The translations under genes were made by a program, and so were the position numbers. From an uncultured Eubacteriales bacterium (lineage in GTDB: Bacteria; Bacillota; Clostridia; Oscillospirales; CAG-272): DNA of 11,209 nt. Below are positions 1 through 5,829 of this stretch, piece by piece (position 1 is the stretch's first letter; every line of letters starts with the position of its first letter). The notes below the pieces were generated by a model that ran no database searches, was not told the DNA's origin, and was given only the letters and a program-made list of their open reading frames with translations. The DNA lies in the NCBI GenBank assembly GCA_900555785.1, contig USMO01000033.1, positions 1 to 11,209 of the forward strand, read 5' to 3'.

Positions 1-1
1 G

Positions 2-271
2 CGGCGAACGGTCCCGGTTACCGATACCGTGGCATCCCAGCGGCTGGACTGCGTGGTGGCGGCGCTGACCGGAAAATCGCGCGACGCAGCGCGGGAAGCG
101 ATCACCTCCGGGCTGGTAGAGGTCGACTACATCCCCGAAGAGCGCCCGGACCGGAGCCTGACACCGCCGGTGCTCCTGTCGGTCCGCGGCACCGGAAAAT
201 TCCGGCTGCTCCCGTTTGAAGGGGAGACGAAAAAAGGTCGTCTGCGGTTGCGCGCGGAGAAGTTTGTGTAA
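2..271 (+). CDS. YlmH-like S4-domain RNA-binding protein, C-terminal part
   Basis: The frame is open from base 2 to the TAA at 269-271, so this is the 3' end of a gene entering from the left. The visible 89 residues hold an S4 RNA-binding fold: RLD, then the helix SRDAAREAI, the turn SGLVEVD, and the closing strand SVRGTGKFRLLPF followed by a basic tail (KKGRLRLRAEKFV). This pattern matches the C-terminus of YlmH-type proteins, which bind rRNA/tRNA and are linked in Firmicutes to ribosome rescue and to the division gene cluster (family knowledge). A GTG at 29 is only an internal codon; the true start lies outside the window. No divIVA follows; a terminator comes 18 bases after the stop, so this gene ends its transcription unit. 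Other S4 proteins such as RluB or HslR types are less likely, given the closing RGxGKFRLL and KKGRLR. Confidence 0.78.
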   Translation, partial: RRTVPVTDTVASQRLDCVVAALTGKSRDAAREAITSGLVEVDYIPEERPDRSLTPPVLLSVRGTGKFRLLPFEGETKKGRLRLRAEKFV

Positions 272-288
272 GCGGTGAATGTAGGATT

Positions 289-310
289 GCCCCCGGATGG
301 GGGCTTTTTT
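289..310 (+). terminator. Rho-independent terminator after ylmH-like gene
   Basis: A perfect 6-bp stem GCCCCC/GGGGGC (289-294 with 299-304) with loop GGAT is followed directly by six T (305-310). Confidence 0.85.
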
Positions 311-708
311 GATTGGATGGGGGATTTTTGGGGGTGGTTGTGAAGTGACGGTTGAGGTCCATTTGCTTTTTGTCCGTCAATCCAGTCAGCCACTATCTAA
401 GACGGATAAAAAGCATATAGAACACCATAGCAACCAGCCCGTCATCACCCAAGCCCCAACGGAACGACACATGGGTCGTTCCCTACAAAATGGCTACATC
501 AAATCAGCACCCACAAAAAATAGACAGTAAAGCCCCACCTGTTCAAGTTCTTGGGGTTCTTATGGGTGACTGGTTGCGCAGCAACCAGTCAGTAGCGCAG
601 CGTTGCTTCTCTCCGAAAGAAGCCCCCTAAGCGGGGTCCGGGGCAGAGCCATGCTTGCCCGCCGCGCCCCCTGCCAATGAATTTTTACAAAAAACGGCTG
701 AAACCCTA
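311..708. repeat. Gene-free stretch with palindromic repeat remnants
   Basis: No convincing gene lies between the terminator at 310 and the promoter at 709. The stretch holds two clean palindromes. The first is GGAACGAC (461-468) with GTCGTTCC (475-482), 8 bp with a 6-base loop. The second is GACTGGTTGC (568-577) with GCAACCAGTC (581-590), 10 bp with a 3-base loop. A GC-rich tract at about 620-665 (AGCCCCCTAAGCGGGGTCCGGGG and following) resembles dispersed intergenic repeats I recall from Oscillospiraceae genomes. Short reading frames here have no ribosome binding site or recognisable product. Repeat identity is inference from memory; the palindromes themselves are visible. Confidence 0.5.
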
Positions 709-737
709 TTGACTTTTTGCCGATTTTCCTGTATAAT
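709..737 (+). promoter_or_regulatory. Sigma-A promoter of the LRR lipoprotein gene
   Basis: TTGACT (709-714), a 17-base spacer and TATAAT (732-737). Transcription would begin near 744, giving a leader of about 50 bases before the ATG at 795. Confidence 0.85.
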
Positions 738-794
738 AACAGGAGAGAACAGCGAAGCGGACGTTTCGCATGAAATTCGGAAAGGATAGCGAAC

Positions 795-1640
795 ATGAAA
801 TTCAGAAAATTACTGGCGGCAGGGCTTGCCGCGTGCAGCCTGTTGACCCTGGCGGCGTGCAAATCGAGCGACGGAACGACCAACTGGGATGATTATAAGC
901 AGGAAGACAAAGTGATCAACAGCGTTGCAACCGGCAGCGGTGAAACCGCAGGGACCCTGCTTTTTGAATCGATCGACAGCGACACCGTGCGCATCACCGG
1001 GTATACCGGTCCCGAAACGCCGCATACCCTGACGGTTCCCGCAACCGTGCAGACCAGCACCGATACCAGCATCGCGCCCAAAAAGGTGACGGCGATCGGG
1101 GAGAAGGCATTCCATTCACTCTCGAACCTGACCGAGGTGACCCTGCCCGAGGGACTGACCGAAATTGAGAATTACGCGTTTGCAGAGTGCAAGCAGCTGA
1201 CCAAGGTGAACCTGCCCAAAACGCTGGAGAAGCTCGGCAAGGCTGCTTTCTACGGCTGCGAGAAGCTGACCGAGGTCGGCGCACTCGGCGAGACCAAGCT
1301 GACCGAGATTCCGGAGACCTGCTACCTGGAGTGCAAGGCGCTGACCGCCCTGACGATTCCCGCCAACATCAAGACCGTCGGCAAGGGTGCGTTCCAGGGC
1401 TGCACCGGACTGAAAGAAATCACACTGGCAGAGGGCGTTGAGACGCTGGATAGCCAGTGCTTCATGCAGGCTGAGAACCTGGAGACCCTGACCCTGCCGT
1501 CGACGCTGCAGAACACCGACCCGAAAGTGGACCTGACCTTCTACGGCGCCGCTAAGCTGACCACCGTCAACGTGCCTGCTGACGCGCCGGAATCGGTTAA
1601 GCAGTTTGCAGACATCCTGCTCGGCAAAGACGAAGCCTGA
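795..1640 (+). CDS. Secreted lipoprotein with BspA-type leucine-rich repeats
   Basis: A 281-residue protein. Residues 1-22 form a lipoprotein signal peptide: MKFRKLL, a hydrophobic core, and the lipobox L-A-A-C with the lipidated Cys at 22. A polar spacer and a beta-rich segment (about 53-92) precede roughly six leucine-rich repeats of the LRR_5/BspA class from about 97 to 262, with recurring units such as IGEKAFHSLSNLTEVTLPEG and GKGAFQGCTGLKEITLAEG. Such proteins sit on the outer face of the membrane and often mediate binding or adhesion; the ligand here is unknown. The ATG at 795 is set by AAAGGA (781-786) and the signal peptide. The gene has its own promoter and terminator, so it is monocistronic. 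A copy of CATGAAATTC at 769-778 repeats the start region (794-803), but the earlier ATG is out of frame. Confidence 0.9.
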   Translation: MKFRKLLAAGLAACSLLTLAACKSSDGTTNWDDYKQEDKVINSVATGSGETAGTLLFESIDSDTVRITGYTGPETPHTLTVPATVQTSTDTSIAPKKVTAIGEKAFHSLSNLTEVTLPEGLTEIENYAFAECKQLTKVNLPKTLEKLGKAAFYGCEKLTEVGALGETKLTEIPETCYLECKALTALTIPANIKTVGKGAFQGCTGLKEITLAEGVETLDSQCFMQAENLETLTLPSTLQNTDPKVDLTFYGAAKLTTVNVPADAPESVKQFADILLGKDEA

Positions 1641-1651
1641 GCATAACATAA

Positions 1652-1693
1652 AACAGAACCCCGGGAATTGTAAGCCCGGGGTTCTGTTCTTTT
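1652..1693 (+). terminator. Terminator of the LRR lipoprotein gene
   Basis: A perfect 14-bp stem (1652-1665 with 1675-1688, core GAACCCCGGG/CCCGGGGTTC) and a 9-base loop, followed by a T-rich run (TTCTTTT). Confidence 0.9.
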
Positions 1694-1700
1694 GGAGAAC

Positions 1701-1732
1701 AAAAAAGAGGCAGCAACCAATCGGTTGCTGCC
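1701..1732 (-). terminator. Terminator of gpsA (minus strand)
   Basis: A perfect 10-bp stem GGCAGCAACC (1709-1718) / GGTTGCTGCC (1723-1732), loop AATC. On the minus strand it is followed by TC and then six T (1701-1706). It sits back to back with the terminator of the convergent lipoprotein gene. Confidence 0.88.
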
Positions 1733-1746
1733 TTGTTTCTATGGGG

Positions 1747-2796
1747 TCAAGCCTTTACAAACGTGAACTTCTCCCAGGGGATGTTGACGGGCTGCTTTTC
1801 GGTGATGATAGAATCCACGCACATCAGGAGCGGGAAGTCGGCGGCGTTCAGGATGCCCTTGCCGGAGGCAATGCGGATTGCGCGCGCGACACGCTCCGCA
1901 ACCACCAGCGATTCCAGCGTGACGCCGTTCAGCTCTGCTTTGGCTTCGTCAATGTTCAGCCCGCGACCGAGCAGGATGCCGACCAGTCGCGTTCTGCCGC
2001 CGTAAACCGTGACATAAAGGTCACCCGCGCCGACGCAGAGGTTTTCCAGCGTTCCGGCGCCCTGGTAAGCCAGCAGCTTTGCCATTTCCTTGGTTGCCTG
2101 ACCGAACACCGCTGCCTGCGAGTTGAAGTGCAGCTCGCTGTCAATGCCGAATTTGCGCTGGTTCAGACCGATGGTCAGCGCAATGCCGAGCGCGTACCCG
2201 TTTTTCAGCGCGACCGCCGACTCAATGCCCACAACATCGGTGGAAAGGCTGATGTGGTAGTAGTCGGTTGCCATAATCTTTCTCAGCTTCTCCAGCGTTG
2301 CAAGGTTCTTGCCGCAGAAGGCAACTTCGGTCTGGTCATGCGCCACCAATTCATAGCTGGTGCAGGGACCGCCGATTGCGTTCAGCTCCACATGGCTGCC
2401 GATTGCGTCCAGCTTCTTCTGCCAGACCTCCGGGTAGCAGAGCAGCTTTCCCTCCGGGGTGTCCATCAGCCCCTTTGTCACGCTCAGGACCGGAATGCTG
2501 TCCGGAATCTTGGGGAGCACGAACTCGCCGAACCAATCCACGCCGAAGCTGGAAACGCCGCCGATGATCATGTCCGCGCCTGCGATGGCGGTCTCCATTT
2601 CTTCAATCTGATAGTACCGGACACCCGCCGGGAAGTCGGTTTTGAATTTCGGGTGTCTGCCGGTTGCGCGGCAGGCGTCGATTATTTCGCGGTCCAGATG
2701 CGTGCCGACCAGCCGGACCTCGTTGCCGTTTTCCAGCGCCGGGAATGCCAGCGCCGAGCCCATCATGCCGGCGCCGATGATTGTTACAATTGCCAT
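1747..2796 (-). CDS. gpsA: NAD(P)H-dependent glycerol-3-phosphate dehydrogenase
   Basis: A 349-residue soluble enzyme that would reduce dihydroxyacetone phosphate to sn-glycerol-3-phosphate, the backbone for phospholipids. The N-terminus carries the Rossmann motif GAGMMGSA right after MAIVTII. Further landmarks are SVTKGL with the conserved Lys (mid-protein), NAIGGPCTSYELVA, the catalytic-domain segment ESAVALKNGYALGIA with the second conserved Lys, and GAGDLYVTVYGGRTR near the C-terminus. Length is normal or slightly long (usual about 330-340). The frame is open further upstream to 2922, but the ATG at 2794-2796 is chosen because AAGGAG (2805-2810) lies 8 bases upstream and the Rossmann strand begins at once. 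It is transcribed alone from the consensus promoter at 2908-2936. The substrate call rests on family resemblance; a divergent paralogue is possible. Confidence 0.83.
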   Translation of the reverse strand: MAIVTIIGAGMMGSALAFPALENGNEVRLVGTHLDREIIDACRATGRHPKFKTDFPAGVRYYQIEEMETAIAGADMIIGGVSSFGVDWFGEFVLPKIPDSIPVLSVTKGLMDTPEGKLLCYPEVWQKKLDAIGSHVELNAIGGPCTSYELVAHDQTEVAFCGKNLATLEKLRKIMATDYYHISLSTDVVGIESAVALKNGYALGIALTIGLNQRKFGIDSELHFNSQAAVFGQATKEMAKLLAYQGAGTLENLCVGAGDLYVTVYGGRTRLVGILLGRGLNIDEAKAELNGVTLESLVVAERVARAIRIASGKGILNAADFPLLMCVDSIITEKQPVNIPWEKFTFVKA

Positions 2797-2907
2797 ATCC
2801 GTTTCTCCTTCTCTCTTGCTCTGTTGCAGCCTTCGGGCGGTGCATTTCCCGGGTGGGGGACCGCCTGCCGGGGGTGAATGCTCCGGCGTTGGCTGACTGG
2901 ATGGCTT

Positions 2908-2936
2908 ATTATAACACGGCAAGCCGGCTTTGTCAA
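2908..2936 (-). promoter_or_regulatory. Consensus sigma-A promoter of gpsA
   Basis: On the minus strand: TTGACA (2936-2931), exactly 17 bases, TATAAT (2913-2908). This gives a leader of about 105 bases before the gpsA start. No riboswitch fold was recognised in that leader. Confidence 0.88.
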
Positions 2937-3080
2937 GAAAACGCCAAAAAGCCTGTCAAACTGCCCTGTGCGGTGACGGATTCGGTCAAATTCCGCCACA
3001 TCCAGCCATTTTCGGGGCAGGAATGCAGCTGTGTCTGGCGCCCGGCATTCGGTCCTAAAAAATGACAAATGGAAAATTTT

Positions 3081-3096
3081 TTAGTTGGTCACTAAC
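3081..3096. promoter_or_regulatory. Palindrome upstream of operon promoter (possible operator)
   Basis: TTAGT (3081-3085), 5 bases, ACTAA (3091-3095), ending in CTAAC. It lies 7 bases upstream of the -35 box. It shares the TTAG/CTAA half-sites with the two leader palindromes, though the half-site spacing is one base wider. A DtxR-type operator is inferred. Confidence 0.4.
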
Positions 3097-3102
3097 TTTT
3101 GC

Positions 3103-3131
3103 TTGACAAGCAGGGGTCCGGCGTGTATAAT
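3103..3131 (+). promoter_or_regulatory. Consensus sigma-A promoter of the regulator/ABC/ECF/NEAT operon
   Basis: TTGACA (3103-3108), 17 bases, TATAAT (3126-3131): a perfect consensus, so the operon should be strong when not repressed. The start of transcription is expected near 3138, giving a leader of about 140 bases before the first gene. Confidence 0.88.
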
Positions 3132-3137
3132 ACAAGT

Positions 3138-3277
3138 TGGTTCGAGCGGAACCGATTTTTTTTGGCGTGGGTTAGCTTCGGCTAACCAAGGACGAAAAAA
3201 TCGTTCCATTCTTTTTGCCGAAGAGTTAGCCAAGGCTAACCTCCGGAGAGAACCGGATTCTTTTGTGAGGTGATGGT
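3138..3277 (+). promoter_or_regulatory. Structured leader with two GTTAGC-N4-GCTAAC palindromes
   Basis: Two palindromes of identical core and spacing stand out: GGTTAGC-TTCG-GCTAACC (3170-3187) and GTTAGC-CAAG-GCTAAC (3225-3240). The first sits inside a larger imperfect hairpin whose outer arms pair GGAA(C)CGATTTTTT (3148-3161) with AAAAAATCGTTCC (3195-3207). A smaller stem TTGGTTC/GAACCGA (3137-3143 with 3149-3155), followed by eight T, overlaps the left arm, so the two folds exclude each other. The surroundings of the two palindromes are also similar at an offset of about 54 bases, suggesting an old tandem duplication. The GTTAG/CTAAC half-sites resemble the DtxR/IdeR iron box, though with 6 rather than 1 base between them. 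The role as DNA operators, RNA folds or both is inference. Confidence 0.5.
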
Positions 3278-3667
3278 ATGAGTTCGTCGGAACTGCGGTA
3301 TCTGATTGCGGCAAGTACGCTTGCCGAGGGGGGCGCGGCGGTCAAGCAAAAGGACATTGTGGGCAAGCTGGGCGTGTCCAAGGTCAGCGCTTACAACGCC
3401 GTGGAGCGTCTGCGGGAGAAGGGGTACATCGAAAAGAACGAGCGGAAAATCGGGTTGACGGAGCGGGGCAGGGAAGCCCTGAACGAATACCTGACCATCA
3501 TCCACTTTATGGCGTCGCACCTCTCGCTGCATTGCGGCACGCCGGAAGCGGAGGCTTACGAGGACGCGCTGAATGCGACCTGCGCGTTTTCGGATACGAC
3601 CCGCAACGGGGTGGCTGCCTATATTCAGTCCGGGATGAAAAGAGTTCGTCATGAGCAAGGAATATAA
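3278..3667 (+). CDS. DtxR/MntR-like winged-helix transcriptional regulator
   Basis: 129 residues. A winged helix-turn-helix covers about residues 5-62 (QKDIVGKLGVSKVSAYNAVERLREKGYIEKN, then the wing KIGLTERGREAL). A helical dimerisation/metal-binding region follows (64-118; HFMASHLSLHCG, then AYEDALNATCAFSD). DtxR-family proteins repress iron or manganese uptake genes when loaded with metal. Aligned by eye to MntR, His76 matches ligand His77, but the Glu99/Glu102/His103 positions are Leu, Thr and Cys102, so the usual ligand set is not intact; His81, His85, Cys86 and Cys102 could form another site. There is no C-terminal SH3/FeoA domain. The start is ATG 3278, with AGGTGAT (3268-3273) just upstream. 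As first gene behind palindromic boxes it probably controls its own operon. A MarR-type label is the main alternative. Confidence 0.72.
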   Translation: MSSSELRYLIAASTLAEGGAAVKQKDIVGKLGVSKVSAYNAVERLREKGYIEKNERKIGLTERGREALNEYLTIIHFMASHLSLHCGTPEAEAYEDALNATCAFSDTTRNGVAAYIQSGMKRVRHEQGI

Positions 3668-3670
3668 GCA

Positions 3671-4102
3671 TTGGAATGCCGAAAAAAGCTGATTCCCGTG
3701 ATGATTCGGATGTACTGCCGCGGCAATCACAAGGCAGAGCGGAAAGCGGAGGGGGTCAGGGGCAAGGCGCTTTGCACCAAACGCCAGGACCTTGCGGAAT
3801 ATGCAGCATTCCGGCTGGAGAAATGCCCCTTTAAGAAAAACAAGGGCTTCTGCTCCTACTGCAAAATCCATTGCTACAAGCCGGAGTACCGCGCGGAGAT
3901 GAAGGATGTGATGAAATACTCCGGTTCGCGCATGTTGTTCTCGCATCCGATTTTTGCCGTGTCGCATGTCACGGCAATGATCCGGCATAAAAAGCAGCTG
4001 AAAAAGCAGGCAGCACAACAACCGGAGAAGGGGACCGGGAACACCACTCAGACCCCGACCCAGACCAACAGTCAGAACCAGGAGAAGGAGCAAATCAAAT
4101 GA
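3671..4102 (+). CDS. YgbA-type nitrous oxide-stimulated promoter family protein
   Basis: A small Cys-rich cytoplasmic protein. Visible family signature: MIRMYCRGNH, a CPF motif (LEKCPFKKNKGFC), C-x2-C followed by IHCYKP, then VMKYSGSRMLFSHP. E. coli YgbA belongs to the NsrR regulon and is linked to nitrosative stress (family knowledge). Relatives usually have a second Cys after LC; here it reads LCTKR. The last 35 residues are a low-complexity Gln/Asn/Thr/Lys tail. The start is uncertain. The open frame begins at TTG 3671, with AAGGA (3657-3661) 9 bases upstream. Alternatively ATG 3651, overlapping the regulator gene, would give the natural N-terminus MSKEYKHWNAEKKLIPV if the A6 tract at about 3690 had one more A or the ribosome slipped back one base. 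The stop overlaps the next start (ATGA), so it is translationally coupled to the ABC pair. Confidence 0.75.
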   Translation: MECRKKLIPVMIRMYCRGNHKAERKAEGVRGKALCTKRQDLAEYAAFRLEKCPFKKNKGFCSYCKIHCYKPEYRAEMKDVMKYSGSRMLFSHPIFAVSHVTAMIRHKKQLKKQAAQQPEKGTGNTTQTPTQTNSQNQEKEQIK

Positions 4103-5829
4103 TCGACAAGGAATTATTCAAGCTGATCGGAAAAAACAAAAAGTACATTTTTATTGCGGTCGCGCTGCAGGTGCTCGGGCTGATTGCCAATGTTTCAATC
4201 ACCGCATGCGTGTGCTATGCAGTCTATCTGCTGACAAAAGGCGCGGAGGCAACGCGGTTTCTCTATCCGCTGATCGGCGCGGTTTTGGGAATTGCCGTCC
4301 GCTATACCTGCTCGCGGCTGACCGGCGACATTAAGGATACGCTGGGCAGAGGCGTGAAACGCGACCTGCGCGAGAAGGTCTACAACAAGATTCTGCGGCT
4401 GGGCGTGAAAACAACGGACGGCATGAGCATGGCGGGCTTGACGCAGGTGTCGCTGGAAGGCGTGGAGCAGCTCGACATTTATTTTTCCGGCTATCTGCCG
4501 CAGTTCTTTTTTGCTATGCTTGCGCCGATTGTGCTGTTCCTGATCTGCGTTTGGATTGACTGGCGGACCGCGCTGGTGCTGATTGCCTGCGTGCCGCTGA
4601 TTCCGCTTTCCATTGTTGCGGTCAGCAAGTACGCGAAAAAGGTGTTTGCCAAATATTGGGGCAAGTACACCTCGATGGGCGATACCTTCCTGGACAGCGT
4701 GCAGGGCTTGAAGGAACTGAAAATCTTTCAGGCAGACGCGGCGCAGCACGTGAAGATTAACGAGAGCGCCGAGGAGTTCCGCGTGATTACGATGAAGGTG
4801 CTGGTGATGCAGCTGGTCAGCATCACCATTATGGACCTGGTGGCTTACGGCGGCGCGGGCGTCGGCATTGGCCTTGCAATCTGCGGCGCGGCGTTCTGGG
4901 GACTCAATCCCCTTGCGGCACTGTTCCTGTGCCTGGTGTCGGTTGAGTTCTTCCTGCCGCTGCGCGCGTTCGGTTCGGCTTTCCATGTTGCAATGAACGG
5001 CATCAGCGCGGGCAAGAAGATTCTTTCCCTTCTGAACACGCCCGACCCCGAATGGGGCTCGGAAACGCTGGACGGCAGCCGGGATATTCAGCTGGATGAC
5101 ATCACCTTCTCCTATGACGGCAAGCGCGACGTCCTGAAGCACGTGAGCATGACCTTCCCTGAGCGGGGCATGACGGCGATTGTGGGCGAGAGCGGCTGCG
5201 GCAAATCGACGGTTGTCAATATGCTGGTGGGCGCATTCCGTCCGCAGAGCGGCAAGGTGACGGTTGGCGGCAAGCAGCTGGAGAAGCTCTCGCGCGAGAA
5301 CTGGTATTCGCACCTGGCAGCGGTCAGCTACAATACGTATATCTTCAACGAAAGCGTGCGCGACAACTTCAAAATGGCGAAGGAGAGCGTTACCGACGCG
5401 GAGATTTATGCCGCGCTGGAAAAGGTGAACCTGAAGGGCTTCATCGAGGAGAACGGCGGGCTGGATAAGGTGATTACCGAGGATGCAAACAACATCTCCG
5501 GCGGGCAGAAGCAGCGCCTTGCGTTGGCGATTGCGCTGGTTTCGGACAAGGACATCTACGTGTTCGACGAAGCAACGAGCAACATCGACATCGACAGCGA
5601 ATCGATCATCATGAAGAATATCAAAGCCCTTTCCGAGAACAGAAGCGTGATTGTCATCTCGCACCGTCTGGCAAATGTGGTCCCTGCGGACAACATCTAC
5701 TATATGGAGGACGGCGAGATTCGGGAAAGCGGCTCGCATGAGGCGCTGATGGCGGCAAAGAAAGGGTATGCACGCCTGTACAGCACGCAGAAGCAGCTGG
5801 AGCAGGGGTACACGGAGGCGATAGCATGA
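4099..5829 (+). CDS. ABC half-transporter (membrane + ATPase), subunit 1 of a heterodimer
   Basis: 576 residues in the exporter (type IV) fold: about six membrane helices in residues 15-300, then an ATPase domain. Walker A GESGCGKST is at 363-371, signature SGGQ at 467-470, Walker B aspartate and catalytic Glu at 490-491 (VFDEATSN), H-switch His at 522. The Q-loop is odd: VSYNTYIF places Tyr411 where VSQ.TYLF normally has Gln. It overlaps the preceding gene by ATGA, has AAGGAG (4084-4089) upstream, and overlaps the next half-transporter by ATGA, so the two should form a heterodimer. The pair resembles CydDC or mycobacterial IrtAB, where exporter-fold proteins handle thiols/heme or import ferric siderophores. 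Neighbours (DtxR-like, NEAT) point to iron or heme; direction and substrate cannot be read from the sequence. Confidence 0.85.
   Translation: MIDKELFKLIGKNKKYIFIAVALQVLGLIANVSITACVCYAVYLLTKGAEATRFLYPLIGAVLGIAVRYTCSRLTGDIKDTLGRGVKRDLREKVYNKILRLGVKTTDGMSMAGLTQVSLEGVEQLDIYFSGYLPQFFFAMLAPIVLFLICVWIDWRTALVLIACVPLIPLSIVAVSKYAKKVFAKYWGKYTSMGDTFLDSVQGLKELKIFQADAAQHVKINESAEEFRVITMKVLVMQLVSITIMDLVAYGGAGVGIGLAICGAAFWGLNPLAALFLCLVSVEFFLPLRAFGSAFHVAMNGISAGKKILSLLNTPDPEWGSETLDGSRDIQLDDITFSYDGKRDVLKHVSMTFPERGMTAIVGESGCGKSTVVNMLVGAFRPQSGKVTVGGKQLEKLSRENWYSHLAAVSYNTYIFNESVRDNFKMAKESVTDAEIYAALEKVNLKGFIEENGGLDKVITEDANNISGGQKQRLALAIALVSDKDIYVFDEATSNIDIDSESIIMKNIKALSENRSVIVISHRLANVVPADNIYYMEDGEIRESGSHEALMAAKKGYARLYSTQKQLEQGYTEAIA

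Noticed and set aside
1606..2877. Plus-strand 423-codon frame across gpsA.
   Set aside because: Antisense of gpsA, no ribosome binding site, and it runs through two terminators.
2797..2900. Possible riboswitch in the 105-base gpsA leader.
   Set aside because: No recognisable conserved core or strong alternative stems were found.
3170..3240. The two leader palindromes as a short CRISPR-like or tandem repeat array.
   Set aside because: Only two units with different loops, each an inverted repeat; operator or RNA hairpin is a better reading.
3236..4093. Long minus-strand open frame (285 codons) across the regulator and YgbA genes.
   Set aside because: It is the antisense shadow of two recognisable genes and shows no protein family pattern.
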